64,000 bases of DNA from PXAP01 sp964421595. Its GTDB lineage: Bacteria > Bacteroidota > Bacteroidia > Bacteroidales > PUMT01. The translations under genes were made by a program, and so were the position numbers. The stretch spans positions 62,001-126,000 of the forward strand of contig CAYQXY010000009.1 in assembly GCA_964421595.1 (NCBI GenBank), written 5' to 3'. The notes under the pieces were generated by a model. It searched no databases. It was not told the DNA's origin and was given only the letters and a program-made list of their open reading frames with translations. Of this stretch, positions 45,030 through 52,710 are shown piece by piece (within the stretch, counting starts at the first letter, position 1; each line of letters opens with the position of its first letter).

Positions 45030-46109
45030 TTAAGTTGAATTAACTTTTATAGTTTTAAAGCTTTTTCGCGATCGCCTTTTCCGGTTAATATTAAATTTAC
45101 CGTTTAATTGCCTTTTTAATAGCACAAAATCCGGAAAATGTTCTTTAAGCCAGGTTTTGCAATACACCGTATCGAGATAGCGTTCACCACTGTCGCAAAG
45201 AATACCGACACAATTTGCTCCCGCAGGTATTTCAGATGCATACTTATCTATTGCAGAAATTACCGCCCCGCTTGATCCTCCGCAGAGGACAGCTTCTTTT
45301 TCCAGTAAATCCCAGCATCCCCGGATACATTCTTCATCTGAGATATGGATGGCATTGGTTATGAGATCTATGTTTAAAAAATTGGATGGCTTCCCTGATC
45401 CGTGTCCGGGGATAAGGCGAATAGTTTCTTTTTGGCCAAAAGTTACGCTTCCTATAGCATCTACAGCGATGATTTTGGTTGGCAGGTTATTATCCCGGAT
45501 ATACCGGGCACATCCCATAAGGGTTCCGCATGTACTGGTGCTGATAAAAATATAATCCACTTTATTATCAAGTTCCCTGACAATTTCACTCATGGTTTGA
45601 TAATGGGTTTCCGGGTTGGCTGGATTTTCATATTGATTCAGGCAGTGGCTATCTGGATTTTGCTCCAGTAGTTCCTCCACTTTTTGTATTCGGCTTTCCA
45701 GATATCCCCCTTGTAGCTTCGGGAGGGTTACTCTGACCAGTTTTACGCCATAAGCTTGTAGAAGTTTTTTGGTATGGGCATTAACTTTCGGATCTATAAC
45801 TATAATAAGTTTTAAATTATAAAATTTACATGCCTGGGCCAGGCCAAGAGCCATATTGCCTGAACTGGATTCAATTATTGTATCCCCGGGTTTGACCTTG
45901 CCGCTTTCAAGAGCTTCTGACAGCATATTTAATGCCGTCCGGTCTTTAATACTACCCCCTGGGTTAAAGCTTTCCATTTTTCCGAAAACAGAAAAGCCCC
46001 ATTGTTTTGAAAGCCTGGATAAATTCAACAGGGGTGTATTGCCAATGGTTGACAATATATTGGGGCGATATTCTGGTAATCCAGCTTCAGTAAATGCAGG
46101 TTTTTGCAT
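45030..46109 (-). CDS. SbnA-like PLP synthase (cysteine synthase family)
   Basis: This fold-type II PLP enzyme resembles cysteine synthase and SbnA, which joins O-phosphoserine and glutamate on the way to 2,3-diaminopropionate. The PLP lysine is Lys55 in FNPGGSIKDRTAL, and IESSSGNMALGLAQACK near residue 80 is the substrate loop. STCGTLMGCARYIRDN near 190 binds the phosphate, and GGSSGAVISAI appears near 280. The DDSGxR-like region LCDSGERYLDT is near the end. At 359 residues it is longer than CysK. It heads a cluster with the FAD-binding protein and the PLP decarboxylase. A decayed copy of its 5' part lies at 61982-62112. No siderophore synthetase is visible. Confidence 0.88.
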   Translation of the reverse strand: MQKPAFTEAGLPEYRPNILSTIGNTPLLNLSRLSKQWGFSVFGKMESFNPGGSIKDRTALNMLSEALESGKVKPGDTIIESSSGNMALGLAQACKFYNLKLIIVIDPKVNAHTKKLLQAYGVKLVRVTLPKLQGGYLESRIQKVEELLEQNPDSHCLNQYENPANPETHYQTMSEIVRELDNKVDYIFISTSTCGTLMGCARYIRDNNLPTKIIAVDAIGSVTFGQKETIRLIPGHGSGKPSNFLNIDLITNAIHISDEECIRGCWDLLEKEAVLCGGSSGAVISAIDKYASEIPAGANCVGILCDSGERYLDTVYCKTWLKEHFPDFVLLKRQLNGKFNINRKRRSRKSFKTIKVNST

Positions 46110-46329
46110 AAAGTTATATTAGATTGATAATAGAAATTACTGATCTGATAAATATTTATACAAAGTTCAGAAACATTATAAAGATTTGAATTACACTATT
46201 GTTGAAAGATTTTGTACGATTCACACTTTTCTGATTGAATTTGAAGGTCTGGTGATGTGCCTTCCCAATTTACACTAAATGAATAGATATTTAGTACCTA
46301 TACCTCAACAGCTATTCCTTTAAACTGAA

Positions 46330-46836
46330 TCATATTTTCCTGCTGTCATATGCCCAGTGCAGAAGAGCCTGTCTTTGGACAGGTCTGCAATTCAGGTCCC
46401 CTTTTTCGCAATTTTTCCTGAGTTGAGCAATATGGCGCGTCATTGCCTTCCACCTTTTGATCTGCCTTTCATCATCTGCCGAACGCCTGCCCATATAGTA
46501 CCGGCAATACCACTGAAACCAACCCCTGGGGTCCTGAGGCCTGATCCAGCCCTTTTCAATCCAATATGATAACGGTTTGGAAGCATTCACTTTAAAATAG
46601 TTGAGTTTCGGATTGGCCTTTTCGGGAGAAAGTTTAGCTTTTTCAAACCAGGATGCAGGAAACTCATTTCGGCAATCGTTCATGTACTTACCTCCAAAGA
46701 CACCCATTTGCAGCATCTCTTCCGGGGTGAGATCGGGAGTGAAGTCAGGATGAAACCCTTGTCCCATTTGATCTGTCAATATATAGTGATACCCCTTTTG
46801 CATATGATCGTTTACATGAATTTCTTTTGGCCTCAT
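46330..46836 (-). CDS. Conserved protein of unknown function (168 residues)
   Basis: This protein is rich in Trp, Tyr, Arg and Lys and contains the conserved-looking block WIRPQDPRGWFQWYCRYYMGRR followed by DDERQIKRWKAMTRH, in parts. I recall similar uncharacterised proteins in many bacteria and in plants and fungi but no function. No signal peptide or membrane helix is present. It lies 220 bp upstream of the SbnA-like gene on the same strand and is divergent from the AraC regulator, so it could be the first gene of that cluster. Confidence 0.75.
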   Translation of the reverse strand: MRPKEIHVNDHMQKGYHYILTDQMGQGFHPDFTPDLTPEEMLQMGVFGGKYMNDCRNEFPASWFEKAKLSPEKANPKLNYFKVNASKPLSYWIEKGWIRPQDPRGWFQWYCRYYMGRRSADDERQIKRWKAMTRHIAQLRKNCEKGDLNCRPVQRQALLHWAYDSRKI

Positions 46837-47054
46837 TTTTACTTAGATTAAGTGTCATCAGTCAATACATAACATGAATACAGCATGAGATTTATTTTGG
46901 ATATAAATTTGTAAATTTACATTCAGAATTTATCCATATCTGGGCTAATACCATAGTTAGCCTTTTGATTATATAACAATCTGGTAAGCTTCTTGTTTTG
47001 ATCCCATCGATATATTGGGACAGGATCAATACATTGCCTGAAATAGAAATCAAA

Positions 47055-47915
47055 ATGGATATTTATAATATACATAAATCCGACCCGAAACAATTTCCTC
47101 AATTTTCGATAAAGGACACCCTGGTTTTGTACTACAGTTGTCCGCAACGGACTAAAATCCTGCAACTGTATGCAAAACATATTCAGATCAATTTTACGCT
47201 GAGTGGGAAAAAGATTCAAAGTCATGGAAATCAAAGATGGATATCCAGTCCCAGGAAAGGTTCATTGTTAAAAAAATGTGCTTTTTTACAGGAATTGCCG
47301 GCCGATTATGACGGATGGGACGTCATGGTGTTTTACCTGAAAGAAGATTATCTCCGGTCTGTATTTGATGAGTTCAGATCATATTTGTCTCTGGCTGATT
47401 TACCTGAACCCAATAAGGAAATGATGGAAAGCATTGAGATTGACAAGCATATCAGGAATTGTTATAAAAGTTTTCTTCCCTATTTTGGGAATGATAAGCC
47501 GCTGCCGGAGAGTGTCCTGGAAAATAAGTTTAAAGAATTGCTTTTTAATATTTTCTCCCACCCTGAGAATAAGCATATTCTTTCTTATATCCTGAAAATT
47601 GTAGATCGCTATCAGACTCCTATCTGGGAAATAATGGAAGAGAATTACATGTATGACTTAAAAATCGACGATTTTGCCAACCTTGCGAACCGGAGCTTGT
47701 CCACCTTTAAACGAGATTTTGAACAATATTACAAGACCTCTCCGGGGAAATGGATTGCTAACCGGCGACTGGAAAGAGCTAAAGCTTTTTTGGAGACTAC
47801 GGACCAATCGATTAGCGAAGTAGCATTCGATTGCGGTTTTAATAATACATCTCATTTCAGCAGGGTTTTTAAGCAAAAATTCAACACCTCACCTTCGGAC
47901 ATTCAGAAACATTGA
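47055..47915 (+). CDS. AraC family transcriptional regulator
   Basis: This 286-residue protein has a C-terminal AraC DNA-binding domain with two helix-turn-helix motifs (LANRSLSTFKRDFEQYYKTS near residue 210 and ISEVAFDCGFNNTSHFSRVF near 260). The N-terminal domain is a sensor without a motif I can name. The ATG at 47055 is chosen over a TTG 57 bases upstream because it gives the normal start and good coding from there. A TAAATTTG at 46904 may be its -7 box. It lies divergent from the 46330-46836 gene and the SbnA-like cluster, so it is a candidate regulator of them; it also precedes an oxidoreductase by 157 bp. Confidence 0.92.
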   Translation: MDIYNIHKSDPKQFPQFSIKDTLVLYYSCPQRTKILQLYAKHIQINFTLSGKKIQSHGNQRWISSPRKGSLLKKCAFLQELPADYDGWDVMVFYLKEDYLRSVFDEFRSYLSLADLPEPNKEMMESIEIDKHIRNCYKSFLPYFGNDKPLPESVLENKFKELLFNIFSHPENKHILSYILKIVDRYQTPIWEIMEENYMYDLKIDDFANLANRSLSTFKRDFEQYYKTSPGKWIANRRLERAKAFLETTDQSISEVAFDCGFNNTSHFSRVFKQKFNTSPSDIQKH

Positions 47916-47941
47916 ACTAATAAGTAAAGATTCTGAGCTTT

Positions 47942-47966
47942 TTAGAAAAGCCCGGGGCTTTTCTAA
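47942..47966 (+). terminator. Terminator after AraC gene
   Basis: A 10-bp stem TTAGAAAAGC/GCTTTTCTAA with a 5-nt loop lies 27 bp after the stop codon and is followed by TTATTACTTTTG. Confidence 0.65.
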
Positions 47967-48072
47967 TTATTACTTTTGTTTAGGTGATAGAGCTTAAATG
48001 GATTATTCTCTTTTATCAGTTACAGAATTTAATAAATGTAGACTTTATTATTAATATAAAAGCGGAGGTCAT

Positions 48073-49461
48073 ATGCTTGATGACAAAATTATTAATGACT
48101 TTAAGAATGAACTTCTTGGAGATGCTATAACACCTGAAGATAGCAGGTATGATCATGAACGGCGGGTCTGGAACGGACTCATTGACAAGCATCCGGCACT
48201 TATAGCTAAGTGCAGGGGAACATCTGATGTTATTCACGCTGTCAAATTTGCACGAGATAATAATTTACATGTATCTGTACGCGGTGGCGGTCATAATGTG
48301 GCTGGATTGGCCTTATGCGACGACGGGCTTGTAATTGACCTGTCAAATATGCGGGGAGTTTATGTAGATCCGGATTCAAAAACTGCGGTTGTCGAGGGAG
48401 GGGCAACCTGGGCTGATGTTGACCGGAAAACTCAACTTTTTGGGCTGGCAACTCCCGGGGGTGTTGTTTCTACCACGGGTGTTGCAGGGCTTACCTTAGG
48501 AGGTGGGCTTGGATGGCTTAGGAAAAAGCACGGATTAAGCTGTGACAATCTTCGTTCTGCACGGATTGTGACTGCTGAGGGAAAGATATTGACAGCTAAT
48601 AAACACAATAATGAAGATCTGTTCTGGGCAATAAGAGGAGGTGGTGGTAACTTTGGTGTCGTCACTTCTTTCGAATTTGAACTTCATGAAGTTGGACCGA
48701 TGGTCATGTTTTGTATGCCCATGTATCCCATAGAAAAAGCCGAAAAGGTACTCACGACCTGGCGGGATTTCGTGGTTTCATCTCCCGACGAGGTAAGCTC
48801 ACATGCTCTGCTATGGACAATACCAGACGTTGAGGATTTTCCGGAAGAAGCCCGGGGTAAAGACATTGTAGCCGTACCAGCGCTATATGCCGGCGATCCT
48901 GAAAAAGGCCAAAGAATGCTTCAATCTCTTCGTGATATAGATGAACCAGTTTTGGATCTTAGTGGTCAGCTTCCCTTTGAAGCAGTGCAAAGTATGGTCG
49001 ACTGGGCATTCCCTAAAAATGAACGCTTTTATTATTACAAGTCAAAAGATCTCAGTTCTTTGGGTGACGATGTGTTGAAGGCTATCATTTCAAAGGCAAA
49101 AGAGCGGCCTGTATCATCTATTTTAATGGTTATCTGGCATTATGGTGGAGAAATGAACAGGATTGGTGCGGAAGAGACAGCTTTTGGGAGTCGTGATACC
49201 TCTTTTCTGCTAAGTGTCGATTCCATTTGGGACAATCAAGCTGATTCCGACATGGTCATCCAGTGGTCACGCAAAGTTCTGGAAGAGATGAAACCTTACA
49301 CCGGGAATGGTATGTATCCTAATTTCCCGGGATTCGGAGAGGAAGGAAACAAACTGGTGCGATCGGCATTCGGTGTTAATTACGAACGACTGACAAAAGT
49401 AAAAGCCAAATACGATCCGGATAACTTTTTCAATGTGAACCTAAACATCAAGCCGGCTTGA
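48073..49461 (+). CDS. BBE-type FAD-linked oxidoreductase
   Basis: This 462-residue enzyme is of the berberine-bridge/6-hydroxynicotine-oxidase-like family. The FAD-binding PCMH domain contains VRGGGHNVAGLALCDDGLVI with His74, the expected covalent flavin attachment site. GGLGWLRKKHGLSCDNL and GGGGNFGVVTSFEF follow. The second covalent site is absent: VVSTTGVAGLTLGGG has no Cys, so the flavin is probably held by one bond. The C-terminal substrate domain ends YERLTKVKAKYDPDNFFNVNLNI. The start ATG follows GGAGGT at 7 bases. Members oxidise sugars, alkaloids or small alcohols; the substrate here is unknown. Confidence 0.92.
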   Translation: MLDDKIINDFKNELLGDAITPEDSRYDHERRVWNGLIDKHPALIAKCRGTSDVIHAVKFARDNNLHVSVRGGGHNVAGLALCDDGLVIDLSNMRGVYVDPDSKTAVVEGGATWADVDRKTQLFGLATPGGVVSTTGVAGLTLGGGLGWLRKKHGLSCDNLRSARIVTAEGKILTANKHNNEDLFWAIRGGGGNFGVVTSFEFELHEVGPMVMFCMPMYPIEKAEKVLTTWRDFVVSSPDEVSSHALLWTIPDVEDFPEEARGKDIVAVPALYAGDPEKGQRMLQSLRDIDEPVLDLSGQLPFEAVQSMVDWAFPKNERFYYYKSKDLSSLGDDVLKAIISKAKERPVSSILMVIWHYGGEMNRIGAEETAFGSRDTSFLLSVDSIWDNQADSDMVIQWSRKVLEEMKPYTGNGMYPNFPGFGEEGNKLVRSAFGVNYERLTKVKAKYDPDNFFNVNLNIKPA

Positions 49462-49640
49462 TACCCGGGCTGTTCAAGCAGTTGTCCGTTGAGGTTAATT
49501 AGTCCTTAGTCAGGAAACGGAAATAACGTTTTACTCTCTGTTTTTTGAAACAGGCATCTGCTATTTGTAAACTCCTTTTGTTCAAAAACACTTTACATCA
49601 GTAATTTAAAGATAAAAGTTATTAAACTAAAAATTATAAT

Positions 49641-50108
49641 GTGATGAAAACACTATTCGATTTTTCTTTTATAACTCTATTTATACTTACAACTTTTGTA
49701 AGTTTTGGTCATGATGACAAAGAATCTAAAAAGGCAGGAACCTCGAACGAAAAAGCAAAGCACATTTCGCTGGAGGACTTTCCTTCAGATATGGGGATAA
49801 ATCATATTAACGACTGGGGAGGCATGACTGTAGGAGTAAATGAATTTCCAGCTGGGACTGATTTTGCACCAGTACTGGAAGGGTTGAAAAACAATAGCTG
49901 CCAGGTTCCTCACTGGGGATTGGTTCTGGAGGGCAAGGCACGCCATGTTTATGATGACGGCACAGAGATAACCGTTCAAAAAGGCGATATTTTTTATATG
50001 CCGCCCGGACATAATTTAATTGTCGTGGAAGATTTAAAAGTACTTGAATTTAGTCCACAGGAAGAGTTTCATGCATTGATTCAGCACATTCAAAACAAAA
50101 CAAAATAA
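49641..50108 (+). CDS. Cupin domain protein, secreted
   Basis: This 155-residue protein has an N-terminal hydrophobic signal (FSFITLFILTTFVSFG) and one cupin domain at about residues 55-145. Cupin motif 1 is visible in WGLVLEGKARHVYDDGTEITVQKGD, in parts, and motif 2 in FYMPPGHNLIVVEDLKVLEFSP. The metal-binding His pattern is reduced to two likely His residues. It may bind a small molecule or metal in the periplasm. It follows the BBE oxidoreductase by 179 bp on the same strand; a shared role is possible but not shown. Confidence 0.82.
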   Translation: MMKTLFDFSFITLFILTTFVSFGHDDKESKKAGTSNEKAKHISLEDFPSDMGINHINDWGGMTVGVNEFPAGTDFAPVLEGLKNNSCQVPHWGLVLEGKARHVYDDGTEITVQKGDIFYMPPGHNLIVVEDLKVLEFSPQEEFHALIQHIQNKTK

Positions 50109-50458
50109 AAAAATTCCTATTACATTTTATTGGCTTCTTTATATCTAAAACCAGTGCATGGCATACTATCCGGGAGGGAAAGTAATAAACGAAGAATTAT
50201 ATTCCAGGGTAATGAGAAATCCCCGTGGAGAAAATCCAACCCTGGAGTAGCGGTCTGCTTTCCCCCTGGATATGAAGAAAGTGTCAGGATCAGGAGGTTA
50301 TAAATTGAATTTTTTGGTGCTAAAACCAGAAAGAATTGCTATATTTATGGGTGATTCAATCATTTCATTAGAGAATAATTTTAGTTAATTTATTGACCTG
50401 ATGTAACTCAAATTCAACAAGGCAGTCATCAGGCCGATTATTTAATCATTTTATTCGA
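50109..50458. other. 350-bp stretch with a possible broken short frame
   Basis: An open reading from ATG at 50158 gives YYPGGKVINEELYSRVM and then a TAG, with the same frame open again afterwards to a TAA near 50388. It could be a decayed gene. No other feature is visible. Confidence 0.3.
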
Positions 50459-51289
50459 ATGAACTCTACCTCCGTTTTTAAACCTCATCCTTTGCTTTTA
50501 CCCCTGATAAACATGATTATGGTGAAAGATGTATTGCCCTGGACCGATACATCAACAAAGGTGTATTCTTATCCTCCGACCCCTGAGCATTGTATTTTTT
50601 TTTATTTGAATAGTCCTGTTAAAGCAAAGAAATTAACCGAGTCAGAGTTTACCCGTCGTTCAGCCTGTGTGTTAGTGGGGCCCCAGGTAACACGTGTAGA
50701 CCTTGAATTATCGCAGGATCACCGTGCTGTTATGATCGGTTTTCAACCCGGAGGACTGTACCGTTTTCTTGGGTTGCCCATGAAGGAGATATATGATGAT
50801 GGATTTGACGGATTTGATATACTTGACAGAGATGTTCGTTTTTTAATTGAAGAATTAAAAGAAATTAAGCAACCTGAGAAAATCAATGCCGAAGTACAGC
50901 GTTACCTCATTAAAAAATTACCCAAAGTAAAAGATATGCTGCCCTTTGACTTGGCTATAAGGCAATTACAAAAGGCTGAAAGTAATTATCCAATGGAGGA
51001 TGTGGCCTGGGATGCTTGTTTGGGCATCCGGCAATTTGAACGTAAAAGCCATGAGCGCCTTGGTATGAGTCCTAAATTGTTTTACCGTATCGCGCGTTTC
51101 TCAAAAGCGTACAGGATGTTTGAAGCAAACCAGCAACTTACCTGGACTCAAATATCCCATTATTGTGGTTATTTTGATCAAATGCATTTTATAAAAGATT
51201 TTAAAGAATTTACCGGTGACACTCCAAGTCTCATTAGTAGTAAACTTGCGAGTACCGGGTTAAAATTTCAGGCACCGCTGCAAATATAA
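50459..51289 (+). CDS. AraC family transcriptional regulator (DUF6597-type)
   Basis: This 276-residue protein has a C-terminal AraC-type helix-turn-helix region (ACLGIRQFERKSHERLGMSPKLFYRI near 180, ISHYCGYFDQMHFIKDFKEFTG near 230, in parts). The N-terminal part with CIFFYLNSPV and VLVGPQVTRVDLELSQDHRAVMIGFQPGGLYRFLGLPM, in parts, matches the DUF6597 sensor domain frequent in Bacteroidetes. It has no obvious partner; a 350-bp gap precedes it and a lipoprotein gene follows after 65 bp. Its target is unknown. Confidence 0.9.
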   Translation: MNSTSVFKPHPLLLPLINMIMVKDVLPWTDTSTKVYSYPPTPEHCIFFYLNSPVKAKKLTESEFTRRSACVLVGPQVTRVDLELSQDHRAVMIGFQPGGLYRFLGLPMKEIYDDGFDGFDILDRDVRFLIEELKEIKQPEKINAEVQRYLIKKLPKVKDMLPFDLAIRQLQKAESNYPMEDVAWDACLGIRQFERKSHERLGMSPKLFYRIARFSKAYRMFEANQQLTWTQISHYCGYFDQMHFIKDFKEFTGDTPSLISSKLASTGLKFQAPLQI

Positions 51290-51354
51290 TGACTCAACAG
51301 CGTAATGTCGTTTTCTTACTATTTTTGCCAGGTGTTGCAAACTAAATTTACATA

Positions 51355-52119
51355 GTGAAAAAACCATTAAATCTTTTGATTATGAAAAACTATGTAAATT
51401 TTTTTAGCAGTATTTCAGGACATCTTATATCATGGTCTTTTAAGGCGGTCAATTCAAAATTTCCAATATTAGTAATTGCTTTAATCCTCTTTTTGAACAT
51501 ATCATGCGATAGCACTGAGGAAGAACCAGCTATGACTGATTTGGAATTGGCCCAAAAGTCATTTGACAGTGTTTTGGAAGATCCTGATAATATGGTTATC
51601 AATTTTCCTGATGAGGATCCGGGTATACCTATCTACGCCCGTGTTGGGCCAATCTTAAACCAATTTTTCATTGCAGGGGATCAGCTTGTAATTCCATTCT
51701 ACCGGAACCCGGTATGTATTCCCGATACTTTTAATCTCTTGAATTATTATGATCCTCCGGCTGCATTCGGATGTGAATTAATGGTACAGGGTAAATTTGT
51801 TATTGAGAAAGATGCTGAAGAAGGTCAGTTTCCCATCATGGCATATACAAGCGGGACGGAAGTTCCTGTCTGGATTGTAGACTGGACTGGCTTCCAATCG
51901 TTAATGGCAGATGGCACAGTTACAATTGTTGATGTTCAGGAGTTAAATCCCATTAAAGCAACGGCACTTCAATTTGAGGAGTATCTTTCTCCCCGGATAA
52001 ATGAGCATCAGGTAATAATTGAGGCTACAGGGAGTGTTTTAGACTCAGATGAGAACTTTTATTTTAGTCTGACCCATGAAGGGGATCAAATAAAGCAAGT
52101 TCTGCTGGAATTTAAATAA
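51355..52119 (+). CDS. Lipoprotein, unknown function
   Basis: I do not recognise this 254-residue protein. The signal region is long: a GTG at 51355 is followed by an ATG at 51382 that is the more likely start, giving a hydrophobic helix and the lipobox LNISC. The mature part is acidic, with repeated aspartates and two aromatic segments (YNLLNYYDPPAAFGCELMVQG, in parts). It may be a surface or periplasmic binding protein. It follows the AraC gene by 65 bp and could be its target. Confidence 0.7.
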   Translation: MKKPLNLLIMKNYVNFFSSISGHLISWSFKAVNSKFPILVIALILFLNISCDSTEEEPAMTDLELAQKSFDSVLEDPDNMVINFPDEDPGIPIYARVGPILNQFFIAGDQLVIPFYRNPVCIPDTFNLLNYYDPPAAFGCELMVQGKFVIEKDAEEGQFPIMAYTSGTEVPVWIVDWTGFQSLMADGTVTIVDVQELNPIKATALQFEEYLSPRINEHQVIIEATGSVLDSDENFYFSLTHEGDQIKQVLLEFK

Positions 52120-52710
52120 GTTTTGTTATTTTCCCCGTGTACACATATTCGTGAACAGGCAAAATATTTAAAAGATAAAATTAAGTAAGACTGCTTAATC
52201 AAACAGGCTGTCCAGCCAGATCTACATATTTAAAAAAGAGGCTGTCTAATTAGTGGCAGCCTCAATGTATTATAGGTTGTACCTTCAGAAATACACCCGG
52301 AACCAGACCTGAGATCTAAGGTCGCAGAACCCGAACTGCAAATTTCTTCTATTCCAGGGTTCGTTTCCCAAATACAGACACTACAGAAAAGATTATCTTT
52401 GTTTGTGTGCATCTGTTCGTTTGTCATAGTTATCCCTTAATTATGACGATTATCCCTGCAGGTTAATCATTCAGGCAATGAGCGATACTGATATGACTGA
52501 ACTGAAAATGGAACTGAAGGAAGCAGGTCTTTATGATATTATAAATATTTGATGTGTTCCATCTGACCATTAAAAATTAAATTATAAACAGATGAATCTC
52601 CCATGAGAGCCAGGGCACACAAAAAGAAATGTATAAAGCATGGGTGATCCATCCGTGGCAACCACGTGATTAGCAATTGTAACTTACTTTAGTACTTATA
52701 AATTATTCGG
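52120..52710. other. 591-bp stretch with hairpin and element copy
   Basis: A GAGGCTG/CAGCCTC hairpin at about 52239-52264 is followed on the minus strand by a T-run, so it could stop minus-strand transcripts although no minus-strand gene is evident. A 24-codon open frame from ATG 52478 to TGA 52552 (ELKMELKEAGLYDIINI) may be a gene tail. A copy of the dispersed element follows. No complete gene is visible. Confidence 0.4.
52611..52672 (+). repeat. Dispersed element, copy 3 (upstream of GH127)
   Basis: Starts CAGGGCACACAAAAAG and ends GGCAACCACGTGATTAG. Read in one frame it gives GTQKEMYKAWVIHPWQPRD and a stop. It matches the segments upstream of GH2 and inside the SbnA cluster. Confidence 0.6.

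Noticed and set aside
46904..46911. TAAATTTG as a firm promoter for the AraC gene
   Set aside because: No -33 element at correct spacing and it would leave a 137-nt leader; mentioned only as a possibility.
52230..52427. 65-residue minus-strand frame
   Set aside because: Its end encodes a hairpin and the rest has no family match; likely chance.
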